Below, in pieces: positions 17,112 through 24,331 of a DNA stretch of 64,000 bases. Within the stretch, counting starts at the first letter, position 1, and each line of letters begins with the position of its first letter. A model generated the notes under the pieces. The model had not been told where the DNA came from. It did no database searches and saw nothing but the letters and a program-made list of their open reading frames with translations. The translations under genes and the position numbers were made by a program. Source of the DNA: an uncultured Streptomyces sp. (GTDB lineage Bacteria > Actinomycetota > Actinomycetes > Streptomycetales > Streptomycetaceae); NCBI RefSeq assembly GCF_947488945.1, contig NZ_CANLBS010000020.1:1-64000 (forward strand). Reading direction: 5' to 3'.

Positions 17112-17630
17112 GTGAACCCCCTGAGCCACCTGTCTCTCTGGCTCCATCCCGCGGCGCGGGACGAGCCCGCGTTGCGGGCGGAGATCGGCCGGCTGGCGAC
17201 ACGGTGGGGTTCACCGCCCTTCGCACCGCACCTGACGCTGGTCGGCGGATTCGACGCACCCGAGGACGAGGCCCGCCGCCGGGCGGCGGACCTGGCGTCG
17301 GAACTCGGCCCGCTGGACGTCGAGTTCACCACGCTCGCCTCGGAGGAGCCGCTGCACAAGTCGCTCTTCCTGGGCGCCGCACCGAACGCTCGTCTGGACG
17401 CGGCGTTCGGCACGGCGGTCCGGATCTGTGCCGGCCCCGTGGGCGAGGAGCCCTTCCGGCCGCACCTGAGCCTGGCCTATCTGGACGCACCGGCGGAGCT
17501 CAGGGAACGCGCCGCGGCCTCCATCGCCCTGTCCCTGCCGGTACGGGCGCGCTTCGACGCCCTGGCGCTGTGGCGCACGCCCATGCCCGTGGTGGAGGAC
17601 TGGCGGAGGGTTGACGTATGGGCGCTCTAG
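17112..17630 (+). CDS. abmL: 2H phosphoesterase (2'-5' RNA ligase-like)
   Basis: A 172-residue protein with the two H-x-T/S-x motifs of 2H phosphoesterases: HLTL (His40) and HLSL (His118). The family cleaves cyclic phosphodiesters, 2',5' bonds or nucleotide-derived cyclic phosphates. In this cluster a nucleotide phosphate or cyclic phosphate on the way to the thionucleoside would be a plausible substrate, which is inference. GTG 17112 follows GGGGAGGGCAG and lies 13 bases after the abmM stop. Its TAG overlaps the TAG of the opposing abmK gene inside the palindrome CTAG. Confidence 0.78.
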   Translation: MNPLSHLSLWLHPAARDEPALRAEIGRLATRWGSPPFAPHLTLVGGFDAPEDEARRRAADLASELGPLDVEFTTLASEEPLHKSLFLGAAPNARLDAAFGTAVRICAGPVGEEPFRPHLSLAYLDAPAELRERAAASIALSLPVRARFDALALWRTPMPVVEDWRRVDVWAL

Positions 17631-18913
17631 CTCTTCGGCCGGACCAGCCGGTCGGTTCCCACCCGGTCGCGCAGGACCTCGGGGATCACCACGGAACCGT
17701 CCGCCTGCTGGTGCTGCTCCAGGATCGCGGGAAGGATGCGGCTGGTGGCCAGGGCGGACCCGTTCAGCGTGTGCAGGAACTTCGTCCTGCCCTGGGCGGG
17801 GCGGTAGCGGATAGCGGCCCGGCGGGCCTGGTAGTCACCGGCCCAGGAGACCGAGGAGACCTCCTTGTATCCGCCGACGTGCGGCATCCACACCTCGACG
17901 TCGAGCGTCTTGCGCATCGAGGCGCTGGCGTCGCCCGCCGCCAGCAGCGACGTGCGGTAGTGCAGCCCCAGGCCCTCCAGCAGGGACTCGGCCTGCCTGA
18001 CCATCGAGTCGAAGGCCTCGGGTGCTTGCTCCGGGGTGGTGAACTGGAAGATCTCGACCTTGTTGAACTGGTGGCCGCGGACCGTACCGCGCTCGTCGGA
18101 GTGGGCTCCGGCCCGCTCCCGCCGGTAGCACGGGGTGTAGGCGAATGCCCGGTGCGGGAGGTCGCCCTCGGCGAAGATCTCGTCCTGGTGGGCGCCCAGA
18201 ATGGCCGTCTCCGACGTCGGCAGCAGGAACTGCGGCCGGTGGGAGTCCGGGTTGGCGATGTGGTAGACGTCGTCGCGGAACTTCGGGAACTGCCCCGCCG
18301 CGAAGCCGGCCGACTCGAGCAGCATGTGGGGAGGGAGGAGGAAGGTGTAACCGGCGGCGATGTGCTGGTCGATGAACCAGTTCAGCAGCGCCCACTCCAG
18401 GCGGGCGCCGTAGCCGGTGTACATCCAGTAACCGGCGCCGCCGAGCTTCGCGCCCCGGGCGAAGTCGACCAGGCCGTACTCCTTGGCGACGGTGGTGTGG
18501 TCCACCACCTCCGACAGCGTCGGTTTGGTGCCCCACTCGCGCAGGACCCGGTTGCTCTCCTTGCCCCCGGCCACCACGTCGTCGGCCGGGAGGTTGGGCA
18601 GGGCGCTCATCTCCTCGTGCAACGCGGCCTCGACCTTGGCCAGTTCCTCCTCCAGCGCCGCCACCACCGCCTTGGTGTCCGTGGGCGGCGCGGGCGGCTC
18701 ACCGGACGACGCGCGCTTGGCCGCGGCATAGGCGCGGGCCGCCTCCTTGCGCTTGTGCTGCTCGTCCGCGATGCGGCCCACGAGGTCCCGCCTGCTCACG
18801 TCCAGCTCAACAATCGCGGACAGCGCGCGCTCCACCTCGGCGGCGTCCAGCCTTTTGGCCAGCGCGGCGGCCGTGGCAGCCCTGTCCTTACGAATCACGT
18901 CCAGATCAAGCAT
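17627..18913 (-). CDS. abmK: Seryl-tRNA synthetase homologue (seryl-adenylate supply / self-resistance)
   Basis: A 428-residue class II SerRS of full length: coiled-coil tRNA arm (about 1-110), the TSE loop, motif 2 YTPCYRRERAGAH and motif 3 ending HTLNGSALATSRILPAILE. Several positions differ from the housekeeping consensus as I remember it: SSVSWAGD for the usual SSCSN..D near residue 350, SALATSR for SGLAVGR, and GAHSDERGTVRGHQF for GSxGxDTRGxxRxHQF. Published albomycin work assigns AbmK serine adenylation feeding the AbmF condensation; a second SerRS in the producer was also linked to resistance. The gene is antiparallel to its neighbours, starting 44 bases from abmJ and ending on the abmL stop. 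Confidence 0.88.
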   Translation of the reverse strand: MLDLDVIRKDRAATAAALAKRLDAAEVERALSAIVELDVSRRDLVGRIADEQHKRKEAARAYAAAKRASSGEPPAPPTDTKAVVAALEEELAKVEAALHEEMSALPNLPADDVVAGGKESNRVLREWGTKPTLSEVVDHTTVAKEYGLVDFARGAKLGGAGYWMYTGYGARLEWALLNWFIDQHIAAGYTFLLPPHMLLESAGFAAGQFPKFRDDVYHIANPDSHRPQFLLPTSETAILGAHQDEIFAEGDLPHRAFAYTPCYRRERAGAHSDERGTVRGHQFNKVEIFQFTTPEQAPEAFDSMVRQAESLLEGLGLHYRTSLLAAGDASASMRKTLDVEVWMPHVGGYKEVSSVSWAGDYQARRAAIRYRPAQGRTKFLHTLNGSALATSRILPAILEQHQQADGSVVIPEVLRDRVGTDRLVRPKS

Positions 18914-18957
18914 GCGTGTTCCTCACGATCGACTGCTACTGGGAAGGGAGCAGGGAG

Positions 18958-20076
18958 TTGTCCAATCCAGACCAAAGCGGCACCCAGCGGGGCCGACACC
19001 ATGACACGCCGGCCGTGGAGTCCGGACGGGGAGCGAGTCTAGCCGCTGACCTGAGCCGGATCTTCTTCTGGATCAACAGCGGCTGCAACGCGCGCTGCCG
19101 GATGTGCGACATCTGGAGGGAACCCCCCGGCAGGACCTTGGCGGCGTCCGACGTCGCCCGCTGGGCCCCCGGTTGGCGGGAGCGCGGCGTGTCCCGGGTG
19201 GTGCTGTGCGGCGAACCCCTGCTCCATCCCGAGATGGCCGAGGTGTGTGCCGCGGTGCGCGACGAGGGCATCCGTCTCGACATGCTGACCAACGGCCTGC
19301 TGCTGGAACGGATGGCCGACCAGGTGGTGACCTCGTGCGACACCCTCACCGTCAGCCTGGACGGCCCCGAACCGGTGCACAACGAGGTCCGTGGTCGCGG
19401 CAACGCCTACGGCCGTCTGCGGGCGGGCGTCCGGGCCGTCCGGGAGAAGGCCCCGGACCTCCCGGTGGCGGCGCGCTGCGCCGTGCACCGGATGAACGCC
19501 CCGCATCTGCGGGCGACCGTGGCCGCCGCCCGTGACCTGGGCGTCGACGGCATCAGCTTCTCCGGGGTCGACCTCCACAACGAGGCCGCCTTCCGGCGCG
19601 AGGGCGTGATCGACGGTGCCTACGTCGACGGTCTGAGCGTACGGGGCACCGACCTGGACGCGCTGGAGACGGAGCTGTCGGCGCTGATCAGCACGCACGC
19701 GGCCGACTTCGCCTCGGGGTTCCTCAACGACTCACCCGGCCACCTGCGCTCGGTACTGGTCGACTACTACCGGGCGCTGGACGGCCGGGGGCAGATGCCG
19801 GAGCCCCGCTGCAACGCGCCCTGGCGGTCGGCGGTCCTCGAGTACGACGGCACCGTGCGCCCCTGCTTCCCGATGGAGCCCTACGGGAACATCTTCGACA
19901 CCGACGACCTGTTCCGGGTGGCGAACGGCGCGACGGCGCGCGCGCACCGCACGGACCTCGACGTGCGGACGGACGCGACCTGTCTCGGCTGCGTGTGCCA
20001 GACGCGGATCACCGACGAGGTGTCCAGGAGGTGGGCCGAGCGGCCGGACGAACTGGCCATCAAGGCGATCCGGTGA
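18958..20076 (+). CDS. abmJ: Radical SAM enzyme with C-terminal cysteine domain (C3' epimerase candidate)
   Basis: A 372-residue radical SAM protein: CNARCRMC (Cys43, Cys47, Cys50 with this start), a GEPLLHPE motif, and a SPASM-like C-terminus (PRCNAPW, VRPCFPMEPYGNI, TCLGCVC) for auxiliary clusters. AbmJ is the reported epimerase that turns the ribo thionucleoside into the xylo form late in the pathway. The start is uncertain: TTG 18958 has AAGGGAG at ideal spacing, GTG 19015 is closer to the conserved domain, and ATG 18916 has no ribosome site. It ends in a GTGA overlap with abmI. It must have its own promoter because abmK runs the other way. Confidence 0.83.
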   Translation: MSNPDQSGTQRGRHHDTPAVESGRGASLAADLSRIFFWINSGCNARCRMCDIWREPPGRTLAASDVARWAPGWRERGVSRVVLCGEPLLHPEMAEVCAAVRDEGIRLDMLTNGLLLERMADQVVTSCDTLTVSLDGPEPVHNEVRGRGNAYGRLRAGVRAVREKAPDLPVAARCAVHRMNAPHLRATVAAARDLGVDGISFSGVDLHNEAAFRREGVIDGAYVDGLSVRGTDLDALETELSALISTHAADFASGFLNDSPGHLRSVLVDYYRALDGRGQMPEPRCNAPWRSAVLEYDGTVRPCFPMEPYGNIFDTDDLFRVANGATARAHRTDLDVRTDATCLGCVCQTRITDEVSRRWAERPDELAIKAIR

Positions 20077-20855
20077 CCGCACTCCGGGCCCGCCGCCGCC
20101 GGGTCAACGAGCACGCGTGGGACCTGCGGACCGGAGTGCATCTGGACTCCTCGTTCTACGACGTGCCGTCGGTGCGGGCGGGCCGCTGCACCCTGGGTGA
20201 GCGAGAGTTGTCGCAGGCGGGTGACGTCACCGGTGCGCGGCTGCTGCACCTCCAGTGCCACTTCGGACTGGACACCATCTCCTGGGCGCGGCGCGGAGCC
20301 CTCGCCACCGGGGTCGACTTCTCGCGGACCGCGGTGGCCGAAGCCCGCTCCCTGGCGGCCGAGTTGAGCGTGCCGGCCGAGTTCCACCGCGCCGACGTGC
20401 AGGATCTGCCGGCCGGGCTCCGCGGCTTCGACCTGGCCGTGGCCAGCTACGGGGTCATGTGCTGGCTGGACGACCTGTCCGCGTGGGCCGCCTCGGTGCA
20501 CGGGGCCCTGCGTCCGGGGGGCCGTTTCCTGCTGGTGGAGTTCCACCCGGTGCTGGAGCTGGCCCTGCCCGGATCCGTCAGCGGCCACGGCTCGTACTTC
20601 GGCGTGGCCGACCCGCCACCGGCCGCGACGTCCGGCACCTACACCGACCGCGACGCGCCGATCCATTACCAGGAGTACCGCTGGCAGCACCCGGTCGGGG
20701 ATGTCGTGAACGCCCTCGTCGGCGCCGGTCTGGAGCTCACGAGCCTGGGCGAGCACCCGGACAGCCCGGTCCCGCTGTTCGACCGGGAGTTGGAGGGCGG
20801 CCCGTTCGCACGGGCCCCGCGCACCTATTCGATCACCGCACGGAGGAAACCTTGA
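20073..20855 (+). CDS. abmI: SAM-dependent methyltransferase
   Basis: A 260-residue class I methyltransferase. Motif I is LLHLQCHFGLDTISWARRGA, followed by VDFS at the end of strand two and ASYGVMCWLDDL after motif III-like sequence. It matches the family of small-molecule methyltransferases that often act on amines or nucleobases. Albomycin delta2 carries an N3-methylated, N4-carbamoylated cytosine, and AbmI is the expected N-methylase. The GTG start overlaps the abmJ stop, and the stop overlaps the TTG of abmH, so this is a mid-operon, translationally coupled gene. Confidence 0.83.
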   Translation: MTALRARRRRVNEHAWDLRTGVHLDSSFYDVPSVRAGRCTLGERELSQAGDVTGARLLHLQCHFGLDTISWARRGALATGVDFSRTAVAEARSLAAELSVPAEFHRADVQDLPAGLRGFDLAVASYGVMCWLDDLSAWAASVHGALRPGGRFLLVEFHPVLELALPGSVSGHGSYFGVADPPPAATSGTYTDRDAPIHYQEYRWQHPVGDVVNALVGAGLELTSLGEHPDSPVPLFDRELEGGPFARAPRTYSITARRKP

Positions 20856-22201
20856 CGGACACGACGGCGCTTCCCGCCGCGACCCGGGAGTCGGTGACCG
20901 GTCTCTTCGCCGCGCTCGCCCGCGACCAGGAGCGTGCCAGAGCGACGCTGAACCTCGTGCCGAGTGAGAACGTCCTGTCACCGCTGGCCCGGGTGCCCAT
21001 GGTGCTGGACGCCTATGCGCGCTACTTCTTCGACCACAAGCGGATGTTCGGCGCCTGGTCGTTCTTCGGCGGGACGGGCGCGGGAGAGATCGAGCAGGAG
21101 ACGCTGGTCCCACTCCTGCGCGACCAGGCCGACGCGCCGTTCGTGAATCCGCAGCCGGTCTCCGGGCTGAACTGCATGACGGCGGCGATGAGCGCCCTGG
21201 CCTCGCCCGGGGACACCGTCGTGCTCATTCCGACCGACGCCGGCGGCCACATGAGCACGTCCGGGGTGGCGCGGCGGCTGGGGCTGCGGGTGCTGACGCT
21301 CCCCATGGCCGACGCCCACACGGTCGACCGCGAGGCGTTCGACGTCCTGCTGCGCACCGAACGGCCCGCGCTGGTCTACCTCGACCAGTCGACGGTGCTG
21401 TTCCCGCTGGACTGCGCACCGTTACGGGCGGCCATCGAGCGGGAGTCGCCGGGGACGCTTCTGCACTTCGACTCCAGCCACCTCAACGGCCTCATCCTGT
21501 CGAAGGCGCTGCCGAACCCGCTGGACCAGGGAGCGGACACCTTCGGCGGGTCGACGCACAAGACCCTCGCCGGCCCGCACAAAGCGTTCCTGGCGACCCG
21601 CAGGGAGGACCTGGCCGGCCGCATCGCCGCGTCGACCGCCGACCTCGTCAGCCACCACCATCCCGCGGAGGTGCTCTCCCTGGCGGTGACCCTGCTGGAA
21701 CTGCGGGACCGTGACGGTGCCGGCTACGGCGCGGCGGTCCTGGCCAACGCCCGTGCGCTGGCGGGGCGGCTGCACGAGCGGGGAGCCTCGGTGGCCGCCG
21801 CCGAACGGGGCTTCACCGGCTGTCACCAGGTGTGGCTGGACACCCGGTCGGACGACGAGGGCGTCTCCATGGCGGACACCCTGTTCGAGGCCGGCGTCGC
21901 GGTGAACCGGGTGGGCGTGCCGGGTGTGCGCGGTGCCGGTTTCCGGCTCTCCTCGGCCGAGGTGACCCGCTGCGGGGCCACCGAGGCGGACAGTGTGGAA
22001 CTGGCCGACGTCATCGCGGACGTGGTGGTCGACGGCGCCCCGGCGGACCGGGTGGAGGCCCGGGCGGCAGCTCTGCGGGCCCGCCTGTACCGCCCGAGGT
22101 ACTGCTTCGACGGCGAGGCGCTGGAGGATCCGGCGGTGCCGCAATGGCTGCGCCGACTGGCCGCGGCCGTGGCCCACGGCGTGTACGGGGAGGACCGATG
22201 A
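20852..22201 (+). CDS. abmH: SHMT-like PLP enzyme (transaldolase of thioheptose formation)
   Basis: A 449-residue fold-type I PLP enzyme of the serine hydroxymethyltransferase group. GGSTHKTLAGP places the Schiff-base lysine at Lys237, and LHFDSSH supplies the PLP-binding Asp. The published role is L-threonine-dependent transaldol addition of a glycyl unit to the thionucleoside aldehyde. TTG start at 20852 with a strong GGAGG six bases upstream, overlapping the abmI stop. Codon 191 (21422-21424) is TTA, the rare leucine codon read by the bldA tRNA in Streptomyces; I saw no other in-frame TTA in the cluster by eye. It overlaps abmG by ATGA. Confidence 0.87.
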   Translation: MTDTTALPAATRESVTGLFAALARDQERARATLNLVPSENVLSPLARVPMVLDAYARYFFDHKRMFGAWSFFGGTGAGEIEQETLVPLLRDQADAPFVNPQPVSGLNCMTAAMSALASPGDTVVLIPTDAGGHMSTSGVARRLGLRVLTLPMADAHTVDREAFDVLLRTERPALVYLDQSTVLFPLDCAPLRAAIERESPGTLLHFDSSHLNGLILSKALPNPLDQGADTFGGSTHKTLAGPHKAFLATRREDLAGRIAASTADLVSHHHPAEVLSLAVTLLELRDRDGAGYGAAVLANARALAGRLHERGASVAAAERGFTGCHQVWLDTRSDDEGVSMADTLFEAGVAVNRVGVPGVRGAGFRLSSAEVTRCGATEADSVELADVIADVVVDGAPADRVEARAAALRARLYRPRYCFDGEALEDPAVPQWLRRLAAAVAHGVYGEDR

Positions 22202-22959
22202 CCACCCTCGACCAGGACACCGCGGACCGGCTGAAGGCCGTCGCGCAGAACCTCTACGACGTCGCGCCCGACGACAGCGGGCGGACGAACGGCGCGGGCC
22301 GCTACATCGCGATCTCGGGCAACACCGCGGCGGGGAAGACGACGCTGATCGACACGGTCGCCGAGAGCCTGCGGGAGGACGGAGCCGACGCGGTGGGCGT
22401 CAGCGAACGGGTGTTCCACCACCGCTACCTCAAACTCATGTTCTCGGCGTCGGCGGACTTCGCCTTCCCCATCCAGTTGTCGTTCATGCTGGAACGCCAT
22501 CTGCTGCTGCTGGACAACCTCGTCCGGCGCGGGCGCACGATGGTGATGGAACGCTCGCACCTGGACGACGCGATGTTCGTCCGGGAGCACGTGGGCACCG
22601 GCAACATCACCGCCGCCCAGGAACGGGCGTACACCGAAGTGTCGAGGGAACTGAACGCCCGCATCCCCAACCCCGGCCTGATCGTCCTGATGAATCCGGA
22701 GCCGGAGCTCTCGCTGGAGCGGCTGGCCCGGGCCGAGGCCGAGGGCCGCAGGCCCAGGGAGTTCCCGTCGGAGAGCGCCAAGAGCGCCTGGGTGCACCGC
22801 TGGTACGACCTGTACCGGGAACTGCACGACGACTACCGGCGCCGGGCCGTCGACGGTGACCTGCGAGGCACCGTGCTGCTCGAACTGGACGCCGCGGCGC
22901 CGCCCGAGGAGAAGATCGCCGCGGTGGTGGCACAAGCGCGTTCGCTGGTGGGGGGCTGA
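22198..22959 (+). CDS. abmG: Deoxynucleoside/thymidylate kinase-like protein
   Basis: A 253-residue P-loop kinase. Walker A is GNTAAGKTT (about residues 41-49), followed by ERVFHHRYLK, a MERSHLDDAMF segment matching the ERS/DRY-type region of deoxynucleoside kinases, and an arginine-rich lid-like stretch (RLARAEAEGRRPREF). It would phosphorylate a nucleoside, probably cytidine or a thiocytidine intermediate, or a related alcohol. The substrate is inferred from context. ATGA overlap with abmH; the next gene starts one base after its stop. Confidence 0.72.
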   Translation: MTTLDQDTADRLKAVAQNLYDVAPDDSGRTNGAGRYIAISGNTAAGKTTLIDTVAESLREDGADAVGVSERVFHHRYLKLMFSASADFAFPIQLSFMLERHLLLLDNLVRRGRTMVMERSHLDDAMFVREHVGTGNITAAQERAYTEVSRELNARIPNPGLIVLMNPEPELSLERLARAEAEGRRPREFPSESAKSAWVHRWYDLYRELHDDYRRRAVDGDLRGTVLLELDAAAPPEEKIAAVVAQARSLVGG

Positions 22960-22960
22960 G

Positions 22961-24331
22961 GTGGACCTCCCCCCGGTTCCGGCCGGTGCTCCCGCTCTGC
23001 TGCCCCGGCTGCTCGACGCCGGCTCCTGGTTCGGACGGCGGTTGGCGGACGCCTGGGACGTTCCGTTGCGCTCCTATCTGCGCTCGCTGATCCCGCCCGA
23101 GCGGCCGTCCGGCTCGGCCGGTCCCTGGCTCTCCCTGCTCGCGGAGGCGGTGGCCCGCGACGCGGACGGCGGACCGGAGGCGGCCGACACTCTGCTGCGC
23201 CGTCCGGTGATCCAGCAGAGCGATCACGCGAACCTGCTGCTGGACCGGGAGACCTGCCTCAACAACGTGCTCTTCCACCGGGCGGCCGCCGACGCCGGGC
23301 TCCCCGTGGCGATCAACAGCCAGTGCACGACCGTCGTCTGCCTGTCCCGGCGGGTCCCGCCCACCGGGCCGGTCTTCCTCGGCGTCGCGGGCGGCAGGTA
23401 CGACGTGTTCGGCCGCTCCAGGAACGAGTACCGCCGCTCGAACTTCTGCGCGCTGCGCGGGCCGGTGGAGATCGTGCTTCGTCCGACGGGGCCCACCGCG
23501 CTGCCGCCGTCCCTGGCCGCACGCTTCGTCGGCCGGGTCTTTCCCGACGCCCCGACGGCGTACCGGGTGTGCAACACCGAGCTGTGGTCCGGCTTCGGGA
23601 CCGACCGGGGAGTGCGGCGCGTGCAGCTGGACGAGGCGACGACGGCCGAGGCACTGGCCCTGCACGTGGAGCATCCCGGCTCCCCGGTGCGGCGGCTGCT
23701 CTTCGACCCTCCGGTCCGGTCCGCCTTCCTCGCCGTGAAGCGGGAGATCGTGGCCTCGCCGGACAACCTGGTCGTCAACCGGGCCGCGCCGGACTGGTTC
23801 TGGCTGCGCAGGGGCTCACGTCTGGTGGCACTCGTCCGCACGGAGGGCGGTTACGTGAGCGAGCACGACGGTTCGCCGGCCCCGCTGGACCTGGAGGATC
23901 CGGCGGTGGTCGCCGCCGCGCTGCGCGCGGGCGACCTGCACGGGGACCGCGTCCTGGCCTATCTGGTCCGTTCGATGCTGCCGGGCGCGGTCGCCGTGGG
24001 GGGCTCGGTGCAGCAGGACTACACGGCCGCCTACCGGACCATGCTGGCGAGAACCCAGGAACTGACCCCTTTCCTCGACGCCGGGGAACTGGCCACCGTC
24101 CTCGATCCGGACCTGAGTCGGCTCGGCGGCGCTCCCCTGCTGGAGCCGCCTCCGGCGGAGCACGCCGACTGGGACCGTCTCGGCGTCGGGGCGGACCCGG
24201 CTGAGCTCGTCGCACCGTGGCTGGAACGAACGGTGGGCGCGGCGGTCGGCGGCCTGGACTGCGCCTGGTTCTACGACGGCAACCTCCGCGCGGCCCAGCG
24301 GCGTCGCGTGATCCAAGGAGCGAACTCTTGA
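22961..24331 (+). CDS. abmF: Unrecognised enzyme; reported seryl-thionucleoside condensation enzyme AbmF
   Basis: A 456-residue protein whose family I cannot name from sequence. Visible features are a conserved-looking block around residues 80-160 (VIQQSDHANLLLDRETCLNN, then INSQCTTV), several conserved-looking Arg/Asn positions (FGRSRNEYRRSNF), and no P-loop, Rossmann or membrane segment. From the published albomycin pathway as I recall it, AbmF couples the 6'-amino-thionucleoside to seryl-AMP supplied by AbmK. It is not a recognisable ATP-grasp, GNAT or FemX protein by motif. The GTG at 22961 starts one base after the abmG stop; the gene ends on a TTGA overlap with abmE. Confidence 0.68.
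   Translation: MDLPPVPAGAPALLPRLLDAGSWFGRRLADAWDVPLRSYLRSLIPPERPSGSAGPWLSLLAEAVARDADGGPEAADTLLRRPVIQQSDHANLLLDRETCLNNVLFHRAAADAGLPVAINSQCTTVVCLSRRVPPTGPVFLGVAGGRYDVFGRSRNEYRRSNFCALRGPVEIVLRPTGPTALPPSLAARFVGRVFPDAPTAYRVCNTELWSGFGTDRGVRRVQLDEATTAEALALHVEHPGSPVRRLLFDPPVRSAFLAVKREIVASPDNLVVNRAAPDWFWLRRGSRLVALVRTEGGYVSEHDGSPAPLDLEDPAVVAAALRAGDLHGDRVLAYLVRSMLPGAVAVGGSVQQDYTAAYRTMLARTQELTPFLDAGELATVLDPDLSRLGGAPLLEPPPAEHADWDRLGVGADPAELVAPWLERTVGAAVGGLDCAWFYDGNLRAAQRRRVIQGANS

Noticed and set aside
17627-18913. Reading the SerRS as the housekeeping enzyme
   Set aside because: It lies inside the thionucleoside operon, is antiparallel and has altered active-site motifs. A separate housekeeping copy is expected elsewhere, though this cannot be seen here.
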